The notes under the pieces were generated by a model. That model was not told where the DNA came from, searched no databases, and saw only the letters and a program-made list of their open reading frames with translations. The position numbers and the translations under genes were made by a program. Positions 19,217 to 28,157 of a DNA stretch of 64,000 bases are shown one piece after another; the stretch's first letter is position 1, and each line of letters starts with the position of its first letter. The stretch is from Novosphingobium sediminis. GTDB taxonomy: Bacteria; Pseudomonadota; Alphaproteobacteria; Sphingomonadales; Sphingomonadaceae. Location of the stretch: assembly GCF_007991615.1 (NCBI RefSeq), contig NZ_BJYR01000009.1, forward strand, positions 153,172 through 217,171. The letters are read 5' to 3'.

Positions 19217-20467
19217 ATGCGCGTTTTGATGAGCCTCGCCGGCATGGCGCTGATTCTCGCCGTGGCGGTCCTGTTGTCCTCCAATCGCAGGGCCATCAGG
19301 CTGCGGGTAGTTGGCCCCGCTTTCGCGCTGCAGGCCGGTTTCGCCGCACTGGTGCTCTACTTTCCGCCGGGCAATGCCGCCTTGCTGGGGGCTTCGGCAG
19401 GGGTGGAAGGGCTGCTCGGCTATGCCAAGGCGGGCGTCGCGTTCCTGTTTGGCCCGCTCGCCGATCCGGCCATCGGCGGGCGCAGTTTCGCCATCGCCGC
19501 GCTGCCGACGATCGTGTTCTTCGCTGCGCTGATTTCGATCCTCTACTACCTCGGCATCATGCAGCTGGTGATCCGCTGGATCGGCGGTGGCCTCGAGAAG
19601 ATCACCGGGATTAGCCGGGTCGAAGCACTGTGCGCGGCCAGCAATATCTTCGTCGGCCAGAGCGAATCGCCGCTGGTGATCCGGCCCTATCTCGCCTCGC
19701 TCGCCCCGGCGCAGATCTTCACGGTGATGAGCGTGGGCATGGCCGGTGTCGCGGGGACGATCCTTGCCGCCTATGCCGCGATGGGTATCCGGGTGGACTA
19801 CCTCGTCGCCGCCGCGTTCATGTCGGCGCCGGGCGGGGTGCTGATGGCCAAGCTGATCATGCCCGACACACCGCCGCAACCGGACGCGCCCGTCGATGCC
19901 GATCTGCCGAACCCGCATATTGCCGTCGCAGCGCCCGATGAGGAACGCCCCGCCAACCTCATCATGGCCGCCAGCCAGGGCGCGCAGACCGGTGTGCGGC
20001 TTGCCGTGGCGGTAGGTGCGATGGTGCTGGCATTCGTGGCGCTGGTGGCGATGGCCAACGGCCTCCTCGGCACCCTCGGCGCGTATATCGGCTATCCGGG
20101 GCTGTCGTTCCAGCAGATCCTCGGCGCGATTTTCGCCCCGGTCTTCCTCCTTCTCGGCGCACCGAACTGGGCGGAGGCGGCGCAGGCGGGCGGTCTGTTC
20201 GGCACCAAGATCGTGCTCAACGAATTCGTCGCCTTCATCGATCTCGGCGCCGCGAAGGACCTGTCCGCCCACACCGTCGCCATCGTGACGTTCGCCTTGT
20301 GCGGCTTTGCCAACTTCAGCTCGATCGCGATCCAGATGGCCGTTTCCGGCAGCCTCGCGCCAAACCAGCGCCCGGTGATCGCCAAGCTCGGCCTGAAGGC
20401 GCTGGCAGCCGGGGCTCTCAGCAACCTGATGAGCGCTGCCCTCGCGGGAATGTTCCTCAGCGTCTGA
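19217..20467 (+). CDS. Concentrative nucleoside transporter (NupC/CNT family)
   Basis: The 416-residue transporter has about ten membrane segments. CNT signatures are ISILYYLGIMQLVIRWIGGG, the nucleoside-binding EALCAASNIFVGQSESPLVI, the MSVGMAGVAGTILAAYAAMG helix, FGTKIVLNEFVAF and CGFANFSSIAIQ. Family members use a sodium or proton gradient to import nucleosides. The start was chosen inward of an upstream ATG (19178) because AGGAG precedes it (spacing about 13 nt, rather long) whereas 19178 has no ribosome site. Its end overlaps the converging membrane-protein gene by 11 nt. Confidence 0.92.
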   Translation: MRVLMSLAGMALILAVAVLLSSNRRAIRLRVVGPAFALQAGFAALVLYFPPGNAALLGASAGVEGLLGYAKAGVAFLFGPLADPAIGGRSFAIAALPTIVFFAALISILYYLGIMQLVIRWIGGGLEKITGISRVEALCAASNIFVGQSESPLVIRPYLASLAPAQIFTVMSVGMAGVAGTILAAYAAMGIRVDYLVAAAFMSAPGGVLMAKLIMPDTPPQPDAPVDADLPNPHIAVAAPDEERPANLIMAASQGAQTGVRLAVAVGAMVLAFVALVAMANGLLGTLGAYIGYPGLSFQQILGAIFAPVFLLLGAPNWAEAAQAGGLFGTKIVLNEFVAFIDLGAAKDLSAHTVAIVTFALCGFANFSSIAIQMAVSGSLAPNQRPVIAKLGLKALAAGALSNLMSAALAGMFLSV

Positions 20468-21428
20468 AGAGGACGCGCCCTTGCCGCACCAGCAGCGGCA
20501 AGCCCAGCAGCACGAACGGCGCGGCCATGAAACCCCAGTAGCCGTTGTCCGGCCGGCCAAATACCGTGAGCGCAGCAAGGAAGCCGGCACTGCCGATGGC
20601 TGCAATGCGCTCCATCTCGCGGCCCCAGCGCAGCATTGCGGCAAGGGAGGCTGCGACAAGCGCCAATACCAGCGGGCCGGGCAGGCCGGTCAGCACGAGA
20701 TTCCGGCGCAGCGCGTCGATCACCAGCGGCAACCCGCCGAAGCGGACCCAGCCGGGGGAGGTGAGGTCGCCGGGCCGAACCTCAGCCGCCACGAACTGCG
20801 CATGGATCAGCCAGAGTCCGGCTGCGAGTGCGATGGCCCCAACGGCCATTGAGGCGCGTTTCCAGTCGCGCTGCCACACCGCGTAAACCGCGATCGCAGC
20901 AAGCCACGCCAGCGAGGTTTCGCGCACCAGCACGGCGAGGAAGGCAAGGCCGATCATCAGCCATGGCCGCCGGTAGGCCGCCAGCGACAGCATGATCAGC
21001 AGCACGCTCCACTGCTCGTGGAGATAGACGTTGTCGGGAAAGAACGCGCCAAACAGCCCCGCCACTGCCAGCGCAACCACGCTGAGCGCTTCTGCCGGTG
21101 GCCGGTCCGACAGGCTTTGCCGGAGGGCGATAAGCGCGCCGAACAGCAGCAAGATCAGTGCGGCGGTGCGGGTAGCGGTGCCCGGGAACAGCGCAAGCCA
21201 ATACGTCATCGTTGGCGGGCGGACGGCCAGCGCGGGTTGTACCGGATAGGTCCGCTCGCGTTGTGCGGCCATCGTCGCCGGATAGAAATTCTCACCGCCG
21301 CGCACTCGCTCGACCACGGTGCGGTAGAGCTCCTGATCGAGCTGGACGGGCTTGGCTGGCGGCTTCGCGGCAAGCGGCGCGGCGAGGCATGCCAGCAGCA
21401 CCAGCAGGAGTGTGCGCCACCGCCTCAT
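20457..21428 (-). CDS. Polytopic membrane protein, GT-C glycosyltransferase-like, unknown function
   Basis: A 323-residue protein with a signal-like first helix (LLLVLLACLAAPLAA), an outward loop QLDQELYRTVVERVRGGENF and then eight or so hydrophobic segments. A short acidic-aromatic motif (FPDNVYLHEQW) and an RETSLAWLA motif occur between helices. The overall plan recalls GT-C type polyprenyl-sugar-dependent glycosyltransferases, but no catalytic signature can be confirmed. Its ATG overlaps the mutS stop by four bases (ATGA), so it is translationally coupled to mutS. Confidence 0.7.
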   Translation of the reverse strand: MRRWRTLLLVLLACLAAPLAAKPPAKPVQLDQELYRTVVERVRGGENFYPATMAAQRERTYPVQPALAVRPPTMTYWLALFPGTATRTAALILLLFGALIALRQSLSDRPPAEALSVVALAVAGLFGAFFPDNVYLHEQWSVLLIMLSLAAYRRPWLMIGLAFLAVLVRETSLAWLAAIAVYAVWQRDWKRASMAVGAIALAAGLWLIHAQFVAAEVRPGDLTSPGWVRFGGLPLVIDALRRNLVLTGLPGPLVLALVAASLAAMLRWGREMERIAAIGSAGFLAALTVFGRPDNGYWGFMAAPFVLLGLPLLVRQGRVLFRR

Positions 21429-24019
21429 AGCTCGCGCTTCAGATCATATAGCAGATCGAGTGCCGCGCGCGGGCTGAGCGAATCGATGTCGATGGCGGAA
21501 AGCTTCTCGCGAAGGGCATCGACCTTCTCTTCCGCCGCTTCGATGGCGGCTGCAAACAGCGGCAAGTCATCCAGCCCCGCCGCCAGCCCGCCGGTCGCGG
21601 CGCGGCCTTTCTCCAGCCGGTCGAGCACCGATTTCGCGCGCTTGACCACCGGCGCCGGAACTCCGGCAAGCCGCGCGACGGCAAGGCCGTAGCTCTTGTC
21701 CGCCGGGCCTTCGGTCAGCTCGTGCAGCAGCACAAGATCGCCCTTCCACTCGCGCGCCCGGACATGGTGGAGCGAGAGCGCGTCGCAGGTCTCGGCGAGC
21801 CGCGCGAGTTCGTGATAGTGCGTCGCAAAGAGGCAGCGCGAGCGGTTCACTTCGTGCACGGCCTCGGCCACCGCCCAAGCGAGCGCGAGGCCGTCGTAGG
21901 TCGAGGTGCCGCGCCCCACCTCGTCGAGAATCACGAAGCTGCGTTCGCCCGCCTGCGCGAGGATCGCAGCGGTTTCGACCATCTCGACCATGAAAGTCGA
22001 GCGTCCGCGCGCGAGGTTGTCCGCCGCGCCGACGCGGCTGAACAGGCGATCGACGATGCCGATCTCCGCGGCCTCCGCAGGCACGAACCCACCCGCCTGC
22101 GCAAGGATCACGATCAGCGCGTTCTGGCGCAGGAAGGTGGACTTGCCGCCCATGTTGGGGCCGCCGATCAGCCACAGCCGGTCGCGCGGGGAGAGCTGGC
22201 AGTCGTTGGCGACAAACCGCTCGCCGCGCGCCGCCAGTGCGGCCTCGACCACCGGATGCCGCCCGCCGCGAATGGATAGCGCGGTGTCGTCGGAAAGGTG
22301 CGGCAGGCACCAGCCGCCTTCCGCCGCGCGCTCGGCCTGTCCCGCTGCCACGTCGATCCGCGCGAGCGCCGCTGCTGTGGTCGCAATCGCCTCGCGCGCC
22401 GCGATGGCCCGCGCGGTCAGATCCTCGAAATGCGCCTCCTCCGCCGCAAGCGCATGGCCACCGGCCTCGGCGATCCGACTGGCTTCCTCGTGCAGCGCGA
22501 GCGCATTGAAGCGCACCGCGCCCGCCATCGTCTGGCGGTGGGTGAAGCCGCTGTCTGGCTGCATCAGCCGATCCGCATGGCGCGCGGGGACTTCGATGAA
22601 GTAACCGAGCACGCCGTTGTGCCGAATCTTGAGCGAGGGTGTGCCGGTCTCCTCGCGGTAACGGGCTTCGAGGGCCGCGATCGCCCGGCGCGAGTTGCCC
22701 GCCGCATCGCGCAGGGCATCGAGCGCCGCATCATAGCCCGCTGCGATGAAGCCGCCGCTGGCGCGCTCGGTCGGCGGGGCGGGAACCAGCGCGCGCGAAA
22801 ACAGATCGATCAGCGCGCCGTGGCCGCCAAGCGCGGGAACCAGCGCGTCCGCGAGCGCCGGACGGTCCGCTCGGGCGGCGAGCAGGGCTTGCAATCGCTG
22901 TGCTTCGGCAAGGCCATCGCGCAACTGGCCAAGATCGCGGGGAGAGCCTCGCCCCGCCACTACACGCCCGAGCGCGCGGCCCACATCCGGAGCGGCGCGC
23001 AGCACGGCTCGCAAGTCACCGCGCAGCAGCGGATCGTCATGCAGCCAGCTGACGAGTTCGAGCCGCGCGCGGATCGCTGCAAGGTCAGTAAGCGGTGCGG
23101 CGAGGTCTTCTGCAAGGAGGCGCGCGCCCGCGCTCGTCACGCAGCGGTCGATGGCCTCGATCAGGCTACCCTTGCGGCCTCCTCCCGATGCGGAGAGGAT
23201 TTCGAGGCTTGCCCGGGTCGCTTCGTCCATCGCCATGAACGCGCGCGCCTCGCGCACCACCGGGGGGAGGAGCAACGGCAGATTGCCGCGCCCGACATGC
23301 TCGAGATAGTCGATCAGCCCCGCCGCCGCCGCCAGCATGGCGCGGCTGAATGTGCCGAAGCCGTCGAGCGTCGCCACTCCGTGCAAGGCCATCAGCCTCG
23401 CCGCACCGCGCTCCGAATCGAAGGCGCGGGTCGGGCGAGATGCTGCCTCGGGCAGATCGAAGCCGCTTTCCTCCGCCATGACGAGCTCGGTCGCGCCAAG
23501 CCGGGCGAGCGCGGCGGGCAGCGTCTCGGGCGCGCATTCCTCCAGCTCCATCCGCCCGGTCGAGATGTCGCAGGCGGCAATCCCCGCCATGCCGCGCACC
23601 GCACAGACTGCCGCCAGCACATTGGCGCGGCGCGGTTCGAGCAAGGCGTCCTCGGTGAGCGTTCCCGCAGTCACGAAGCGCACGATGTCGCGTGCCACTA
23701 GCGCCTTGGAACCCGCACGTTTGCGCGCTTCTTCCGGCGTCTCGGTCTGTTCGGCAATCGCCACGCGGCACCCGGCGCGGATCAGGCGGGCGAGGTAGCC
23801 TTCCGCCGAATGGACCGGCACCCCGCACATCGGGATGGGTGCACCGCCATGTTCGCCCCGGCTTGTCAGCGCAATATCGAGCACGCTGGCTGCGATTTTT
23901 GCGTCCTCGAAGAACAGCTCGAAGAAGTCGCCCATGCGGTAGAACAGCAGGCAGCCATCGGCCTGCGCCTTTAGCGCTAGATATTGCGCCATCATCGGAG
24001 TTGGGGCATGGGAACTCAC
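21425..24019 (-). CDS. mutS: DNA mismatch repair protein MutS
   Basis: The 864-residue protein recognises base mismatches and small loops and recruits MutL. The mismatch-binding Phe-x-Glu is present at residues 32-34 (GDFFELF). Then come the connector, lever and clamp regions, and the ATPase with Walker A GGPNMGGKST at 619-628, Walker B region SFVILDEVGRGTSTYDGLAL and FATHYHELARL. Length matches the family. The start is GTG; an internal ATG (23995) is possible but would trim eight residues before APTPMMAQYL. A membrane protein gene overlaps its stop by 4 nt. No mutL is in the window. Confidence 0.97.
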   Translation of the reverse strand: MSSHAPTPMMAQYLALKAQADGCLLFYRMGDFFELFFEDAKIAASVLDIALTSRGEHGGAPIPMCGVPVHSAEGYLARLIRAGCRVAIAEQTETPEEARKRAGSKALVARDIVRFVTAGTLTEDALLEPRRANVLAAVCAVRGMAGIAACDISTGRMELEECAPETLPAALARLGATELVMAEESGFDLPEAASRPTRAFDSERGAARLMALHGVATLDGFGTFSRAMLAAAAGLIDYLEHVGRGNLPLLLPPVVREARAFMAMDEATRASLEILSASGGGRKGSLIEAIDRCVTSAGARLLAEDLAAPLTDLAAIRARLELVSWLHDDPLLRGDLRAVLRAAPDVGRALGRVVAGRGSPRDLGQLRDGLAEAQRLQALLAARADRPALADALVPALGGHGALIDLFSRALVPAPPTERASGGFIAAGYDAALDALRDAAGNSRRAIAALEARYREETGTPSLKIRHNGVLGYFIEVPARHADRLMQPDSGFTHRQTMAGAVRFNALALHEEASRIAEAGGHALAAEEAHFEDLTARAIAAREAIATTAAALARIDVAAGQAERAAEGGWCLPHLSDDTALSIRGGRHPVVEAALAARGERFVANDCQLSPRDRLWLIGGPNMGGKSTFLRQNALIVILAQAGGFVPAEAAEIGIVDRLFSRVGAADNLARGRSTFMVEMVETAAILAQAGERSFVILDEVGRGTSTYDGLALAWAVAEAVHEVNRSRCLFATHYHELARLAETCDALSLHHVRAREWKGDLVLLHELTEGPADKSYGLAVARLAGVPAPVVKRAKSVLDRLEKGRAATGGLAAGLDDLPLFAAAIEAAEEKVDALREKLSAIDIDSLSPRAALDLLYDLKREL

Positions 24020-24146
24020 AGCCGCCGTGGCTAGACCAGCGGCGCGGGTTTCTCAAACGATCGACACCGGATATCGACATTTCCGGGCATGGGCTGGGCG
24101 GATGCTTCTGAGGTTCTTGGGGGGCGGGTGCTCCCGGGGGTCTGGT

Positions 24147-24166
24147 GGATGGCCAATCGGCCATCC
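24147..24166. repeat. 8-bp perfect inverted repeat in the mutS divergent region
   Basis: GGATGGCC-AATC-GGCCATCC lies about 35 nt before the plus-strand membrane gene and 128 nt from the mutS start. It could be an operator or leader hairpin; no T-run follows on either strand. Confidence 0.4.
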
Positions 24167-24200
24167 CGGCTGACGCCGCTGCGAAAGTGAACTGGGGTTG

Positions 24201-25838
24201 ATGCAAGTCCGCGAGAAGACCATTGCGATGAGCCTGCGGGGGCTTTGGGAGCGTGCGGTGGCCCTGCCGTGGCTCAGCGCGCCCGGCATCGCGATCATCG
24301 TCCTGCTGGTCTGCCTGCCCTTCGCGCTTGTCGAAGTGCCGCCGCTGATCGACGTGCCGGGCCACATGGGCGCTGCCGCGATCGAAGCGGCACGCCCGGG
24401 CAATCCGCTGCTCAAGTACTTCTCGTGGAAGTGGGTCTTCACGCTCAACATCGGCGGCGATGTGCTGGCGAAGCTGATCGGCGCGCAGTTCGGCATCCTC
24501 GCGGCTGGCTGGTGGAGCACGGTGCTGGCAACGGGCCTGTTTGCCGGCGGCTGCCTCGCCACGATCCGCGTGCTCAATCCCAAGGGTGGGCACGGTGCGC
24601 CCTGGGCGCTGATGTTCGTGTTCAGCTTTCCGCTGCTCACCGGCTTCCTCAACTATATCCTCGCCACCGGCCTTTCGCTGATGGCCTTCGCCATCGCCGT
24701 CTGGCTTGAGGACAAGCCGAAACAGCGTGCCGCGCTGCTGATCGTCGCGCAGCCGCTTGCGATGCTGTGCCACGCCATCGGCGGGTTGCTCCTCGGGTTG
24801 CTGATCGGCGCCAATGCGCTGGGCCGCGAGATTGACCGCCTGCCTGCCGGCTGGTGGCGCCCGTCCGAATGGCGCCGCCTGCGCGATGAGCAGGACTGGC
24901 GCGCGATCGCCAAGCGGTTGTTCATCCTGTGCTGGCCGCTCGTCGCAACGGTGGTCACGATCATCCTGTGGAAGTACCTCTCGCCCGATCCGGCGCGCAG
25001 CATGAATCGCTGGCGCTGGGATCAGAAGGCCTGGTACTTCGTGCTCACGCTGCGCGATCAGTCCCTGCTGCTCGATGGCGCAACCACCATTGCCTGCTTT
25101 GCGCTGATCCTGTTCGGCTGGGCGCTCGGTGCGCGGTGGAAGTGGCAGCTGGGCCTGCCGGGCCTGCTCGTGTTCCTGCTGTTTATCGCGATCCCCAGCG
25201 ACATCAATGGCAGCGCCTTTGTCGATGTGCGCCTGCTCCCGGTCGCCTGCATGCTTGCGCTTGGCCTGCAGGACTGGAGCGGTGTGCCGGCTGAGCGCGC
25301 GCGCAAGATCGCGCTGGTCGGGGCACTGTTGCTCGGGACGCGGCTTGTCGTCACTGCCGCCAGCTTTGCTGAATATGCCGACGACTATCGCAAGCAGCTT
25401 TCCGCGCTTCACCACGTCGAGCCGGGCAGCCGCGTGCTCGCTTTCGTCGAGCATTCCTGCGTCGAAGAATCGTGGCGCAACACCCGGCGCGACCATCTGG
25501 CCAGCCTCGCCAGCCTTTATCGGCAGGCCTGGGTCAACGACAACTGGGCGGTTCCGGGCCTTCACATGGTAATCCCGCGTTTCCGTCCGGGCCGCAATTT
25601 CACCGCTGATCCGTCGGAATTCGTTTGGTCTCGCGCCTGCCGCGGCGGCCGCCTGCGCAGCGTGGATACCGCGCTCAAGTACGCACCGATCGACCGCGTG
25701 GACTATGTCTGGCTGATCGATACGGACATGCCGCGCCATCCGGATTCACGGCTGCAGCTTGTCTGGCAGGAAGGCCGTAGCCTCCTTTTCGCGGTCCGGC
25801 CCTTGGGTTTTCCGAACTGGCGCTCTAAGGATTTGTAA
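24201..25838 (+). CDS. Large polytopic membrane protein, unknown function
   Basis: A 545-residue protein with about ten membrane helices in the first 400 residues, and a soluble C-terminal domain of ~140 residues ending in LFAVRPLGFPNWRSKDL. The N-terminal loop LIDVPGHMGAAAIEAARPGN after helix one and the long outward loop are like those of GT-C sugar transferases, and the C-terminal domain (SRVLAFVEHSCVEESWRN) would face the periplasm. No enzyme signature is certain. It is divergent from mutS. Two starts are possible: the ATG used here and one nine codons later with GAGAAG upstream. Confidence 0.75.
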   Translation: MQVREKTIAMSLRGLWERAVALPWLSAPGIAIIVLLVCLPFALVEVPPLIDVPGHMGAAAIEAARPGNPLLKYFSWKWVFTLNIGGDVLAKLIGAQFGILAAGWWSTVLATGLFAGGCLATIRVLNPKGGHGAPWALMFVFSFPLLTGFLNYILATGLSLMAFAIAVWLEDKPKQRAALLIVAQPLAMLCHAIGGLLLGLLIGANALGREIDRLPAGWWRPSEWRRLRDEQDWRAIAKRLFILCWPLVATVVTIILWKYLSPDPARSMNRWRWDQKAWYFVLTLRDQSLLLDGATTIACFALILFGWALGARWKWQLGLPGLLVFLLFIAIPSDINGSAFVDVRLLPVACMLALGLQDWSGVPAERARKIALVGALLLGTRLVVTAASFAEYADDYRKQLSALHHVEPGSRVLAFVEHSCVEESWRNTRRDHLASLASLYRQAWVNDNWAVPGLHMVIPRFRPGRNFTADPSEFVWSRACRGGRLRSVDTALKYAPIDRVDYVWLIDTDMPRHPDSRLQLVWQEGRSLLFAVRPLGFPNWRSKDL

Positions 25839-25894
25839 ACGGGCAGCATTCGTCTGCCTGGCACCGGAATGCTCGCGCGCCGAGGGGGGATTTG

Positions 25895-28156
25895 ATGACC
25901 GACGAGAGCAATGTCCGCTTCACCGAACGTGAAGCGCTGTTCTACCACAACACGATTCGCCCCGGTAAGATCGAGATCATCGCCTCGAAGCCGATGGCGA
26001 CGCAGCGCGATCTCAGCCTCGCCTATTCGCCCGGCGTTGCCGTGCCGGTCCGCGCCATCGCGGAAGACCCCGCCACCGCCTATGATTATACCGCGAAGGG
26101 CAACCTCGTCGCGGTGATCTCCAACGGCACGGCCATCCTCGGCCTCGGCAATCTCGGCGCGCTCGCCTCGAAGCCGGTGATGGAAGGCAAGGCGGTGCTG
26201 TTCAAGCGCTTCGCCGATGTCGATTCGATCGACATCGAACTGGCGACAGAAGACCCGCAGGCCATCATCGATGCGGTCGCGCTGATGGAACCGAGCTTCG
26301 GCGGGATCAACCTTGAAGACATCAAGGCGCCCGAGTGCTTCATCATCGAACAGGCGCTGAAGGAGCGCCTCAAGATCCCGGTGATGCATGATGACCAGCA
26401 CGGCACGGCGATCATTTCCGCCGCCGGCCTGCTCAATGCCTGCTTCCTCACTGGCCGCAATCTGGCGGACGTGAAGGTCGTCGTGAACGGCGCGGGCGCT
26501 GCCGCGATTGCCTGCACCGCGCTGATCAAGGCGATGGGCGTGCGCCACACCAACGTGACGATGTGCGACAGCAAGGGCGTGATCTACATCGGCCGCGCCG
26601 GTGTCGACCAGTTCAAGTCCGCCCACGCCATCGATACGTCCAAGCGCACGCTGGAAGAAGCGATGGAGGGCGCAGACATCTTCCTCGGTCTTTCCGTGCA
26701 GGGCGCCGTGACGCAGGAGATGGTCAAGAAGATGGCGCCGCAGCCGATCATCTTCGCGATGGCCAACCCCGATCCGGAAATCACCCCGCCCGAAGCCAAG
26801 GCGGCGCGCCCGGATTGCATCGTCGCCACTGGCCGTTCGGACTATCCGAACCAGGTCAACAACGTGCTTGGCTTCCCCTTCATCTTCCGCGGCGCGCTTG
26901 ATGTGCGGGCGACTGCCATCAACGAGGAAATGAAGATCGCCGCCGCGCGCGCCATCGCCGAACTGGCGCGCGAACCGGTGCCCGAGGAAGTGGCCGCCGC
27001 CTATGGGCAGAACCACACCTTCGGGCTCGACTACATCATCCCCGCGCCGTTCGATCCGCGTTTGATGGAAGTCGTCTCCTCCGCCGTCGCCAAGGCGGCG
27101 ATGGATTCGGGTGTGGCGCAAAAGCCGATCGAGGACTTCGACGCCTACCGCACCGAGCTCAAGGCGCGTCTCAATCCTACCACCGGTGCGCTCACCAGCG
27201 TCTATGAGCAGGTCAAGGAGAACCCCAAGCGCGTCGTCTTTGCCGAGGCGGAGAACGAAGTCGTGCTGCGAGCGGCGATCCAGTACCGCGATTTCGGCTA
27301 TGGCACGCCGGTGCTCGTCGGCCGTACGCAGGCGGTGCACAACCTGCTTACCGAACTCGGCGTGGGCGATCCGGACAGCTTCGAGATCCACAATTCGGCG
27401 GTTTCGCCGCTCGTGCCTGAAATGGTCTCGTACCTCTATGAGCGGCTGCAGCGGCGCGGCTTCATGGAGCGTGACGTGCGGCGCATGGTCAATCAGGACC
27501 GCAACGTGTTCGCCTCGCTGCTCGTCGCGCTTGGCCACGGCGATGCGATGATCTCGGGCATGACCCGCACGTTCGCGCAGACGATCAAGGAAGTGCGCCA
27601 GGTGCTTGATCCCAAGCCCGGCCACCTGCCGTTCGGCATCCACATGATGATCGCGAAGAACTACACCGTGTTCCTCGCCGATACGACCGTGAACGAGCGT
27701 CCGAATGCGACCGAGCTTGCGCATATTGCCACCGAAACCGCGGCTGTTGCCCGCCGCATGGGGCATGAACCGCGCGTGGCGTTCCTGTCCTACTCCACCT
27801 TCGGCAACCCCAGCGGCCGCTGGCTTGATGAAATCCGCGGCGCTGTCGCCATCCTCGATGAGCAGAAGCCCAACTTCGAATACGAAGGCGAGATGGCGCC
27901 CGATGCCGCGCTCAATCCGAAGGTCATGGCAAGCTATCCGTTCAGCCGCCTCTCCGGCCCGGCCAACGTCCTCATCATGCCCGGCCTGCAATCGGCCAAC
28001 ATCTCCGCCAAGCTGCTGCGCGAACTTGCCGGCAATGCGGTGATCGGTCCGATGCTGATCGGCATGGAAAAGCCCGTCCAGATCGCGGCGATGACCTCGA
28101 TTGCGCCGGATATCCTGACGCTGGCGGTGCTGGCGGCGGCGGGGATCGCGGGCTGA
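25895..28156 (+). CDS. maeB: NADP-dependent malic enzyme with phosphotransacetylase-like domain
   Basis: The 753-residue enzyme decarboxylates malate to pyruvate with NADP reduction. The N-terminal malic domain shows LAYSPGVAVPVRAI, GTAILGLGNLGALASKPVME, PECFIIEQALKERL, VMHDDQHGTAIISAAG and the Rossmann VVNGAGAAAIACTAL. From about residue 430 a C-terminal domain resembles phosphate acetyltransferase (VVFAEAENEVVLRAA to PGLQSANISAKLLRELAG). It usually regulates the enzyme through acetyl-CoA rather than catalysing. The strong Shine-Dalgarno GAGGGGGGA before ATG fixes the start; a TTG three bases upstream is unlikely. It is monocistronic. Confidence 0.96.
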   Translation: MTDESNVRFTEREALFYHNTIRPGKIEIIASKPMATQRDLSLAYSPGVAVPVRAIAEDPATAYDYTAKGNLVAVISNGTAILGLGNLGALASKPVMEGKAVLFKRFADVDSIDIELATEDPQAIIDAVALMEPSFGGINLEDIKAPECFIIEQALKERLKIPVMHDDQHGTAIISAAGLLNACFLTGRNLADVKVVVNGAGAAAIACTALIKAMGVRHTNVTMCDSKGVIYIGRAGVDQFKSAHAIDTSKRTLEEAMEGADIFLGLSVQGAVTQEMVKKMAPQPIIFAMANPDPEITPPEAKAARPDCIVATGRSDYPNQVNNVLGFPFIFRGALDVRATAINEEMKIAAARAIAELAREPVPEEVAAAYGQNHTFGLDYIIPAPFDPRLMEVVSSAVAKAAMDSGVAQKPIEDFDAYRTELKARLNPTTGALTSVYEQVKENPKRVVFAEAENEVVLRAAIQYRDFGYGTPVLVGRTQAVHNLLTELGVGDPDSFEIHNSAVSPLVPEMVSYLYERLQRRGFMERDVRRMVNQDRNVFASLLVALGHGDAMISGMTRTFAQTIKEVRQVLDPKPGHLPFGIHMMIAKNYTVFLADTTVNERPNATELAHIATETAAVARRMGHEPRVAFLSYSTFGNPSGRWLDEIRGAVAILDEQKPNFEYEGEMAPDAALNPKVMASYPFSRLSGPANVLIMPGLQSANISAKLLRELAGNAVIGPMLIGMEKPVQIAAMTSIAPDILTLAVLAAAGIAG

Positions 28157-28157
28157 T

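Noticed and set aside
23166..25739. 857-residue minus-strand frame joining mutS and the membrane gene
   Set aside because: Shadow of two well-supported genes; it becomes off-frame mutS and antisense membrane protein.
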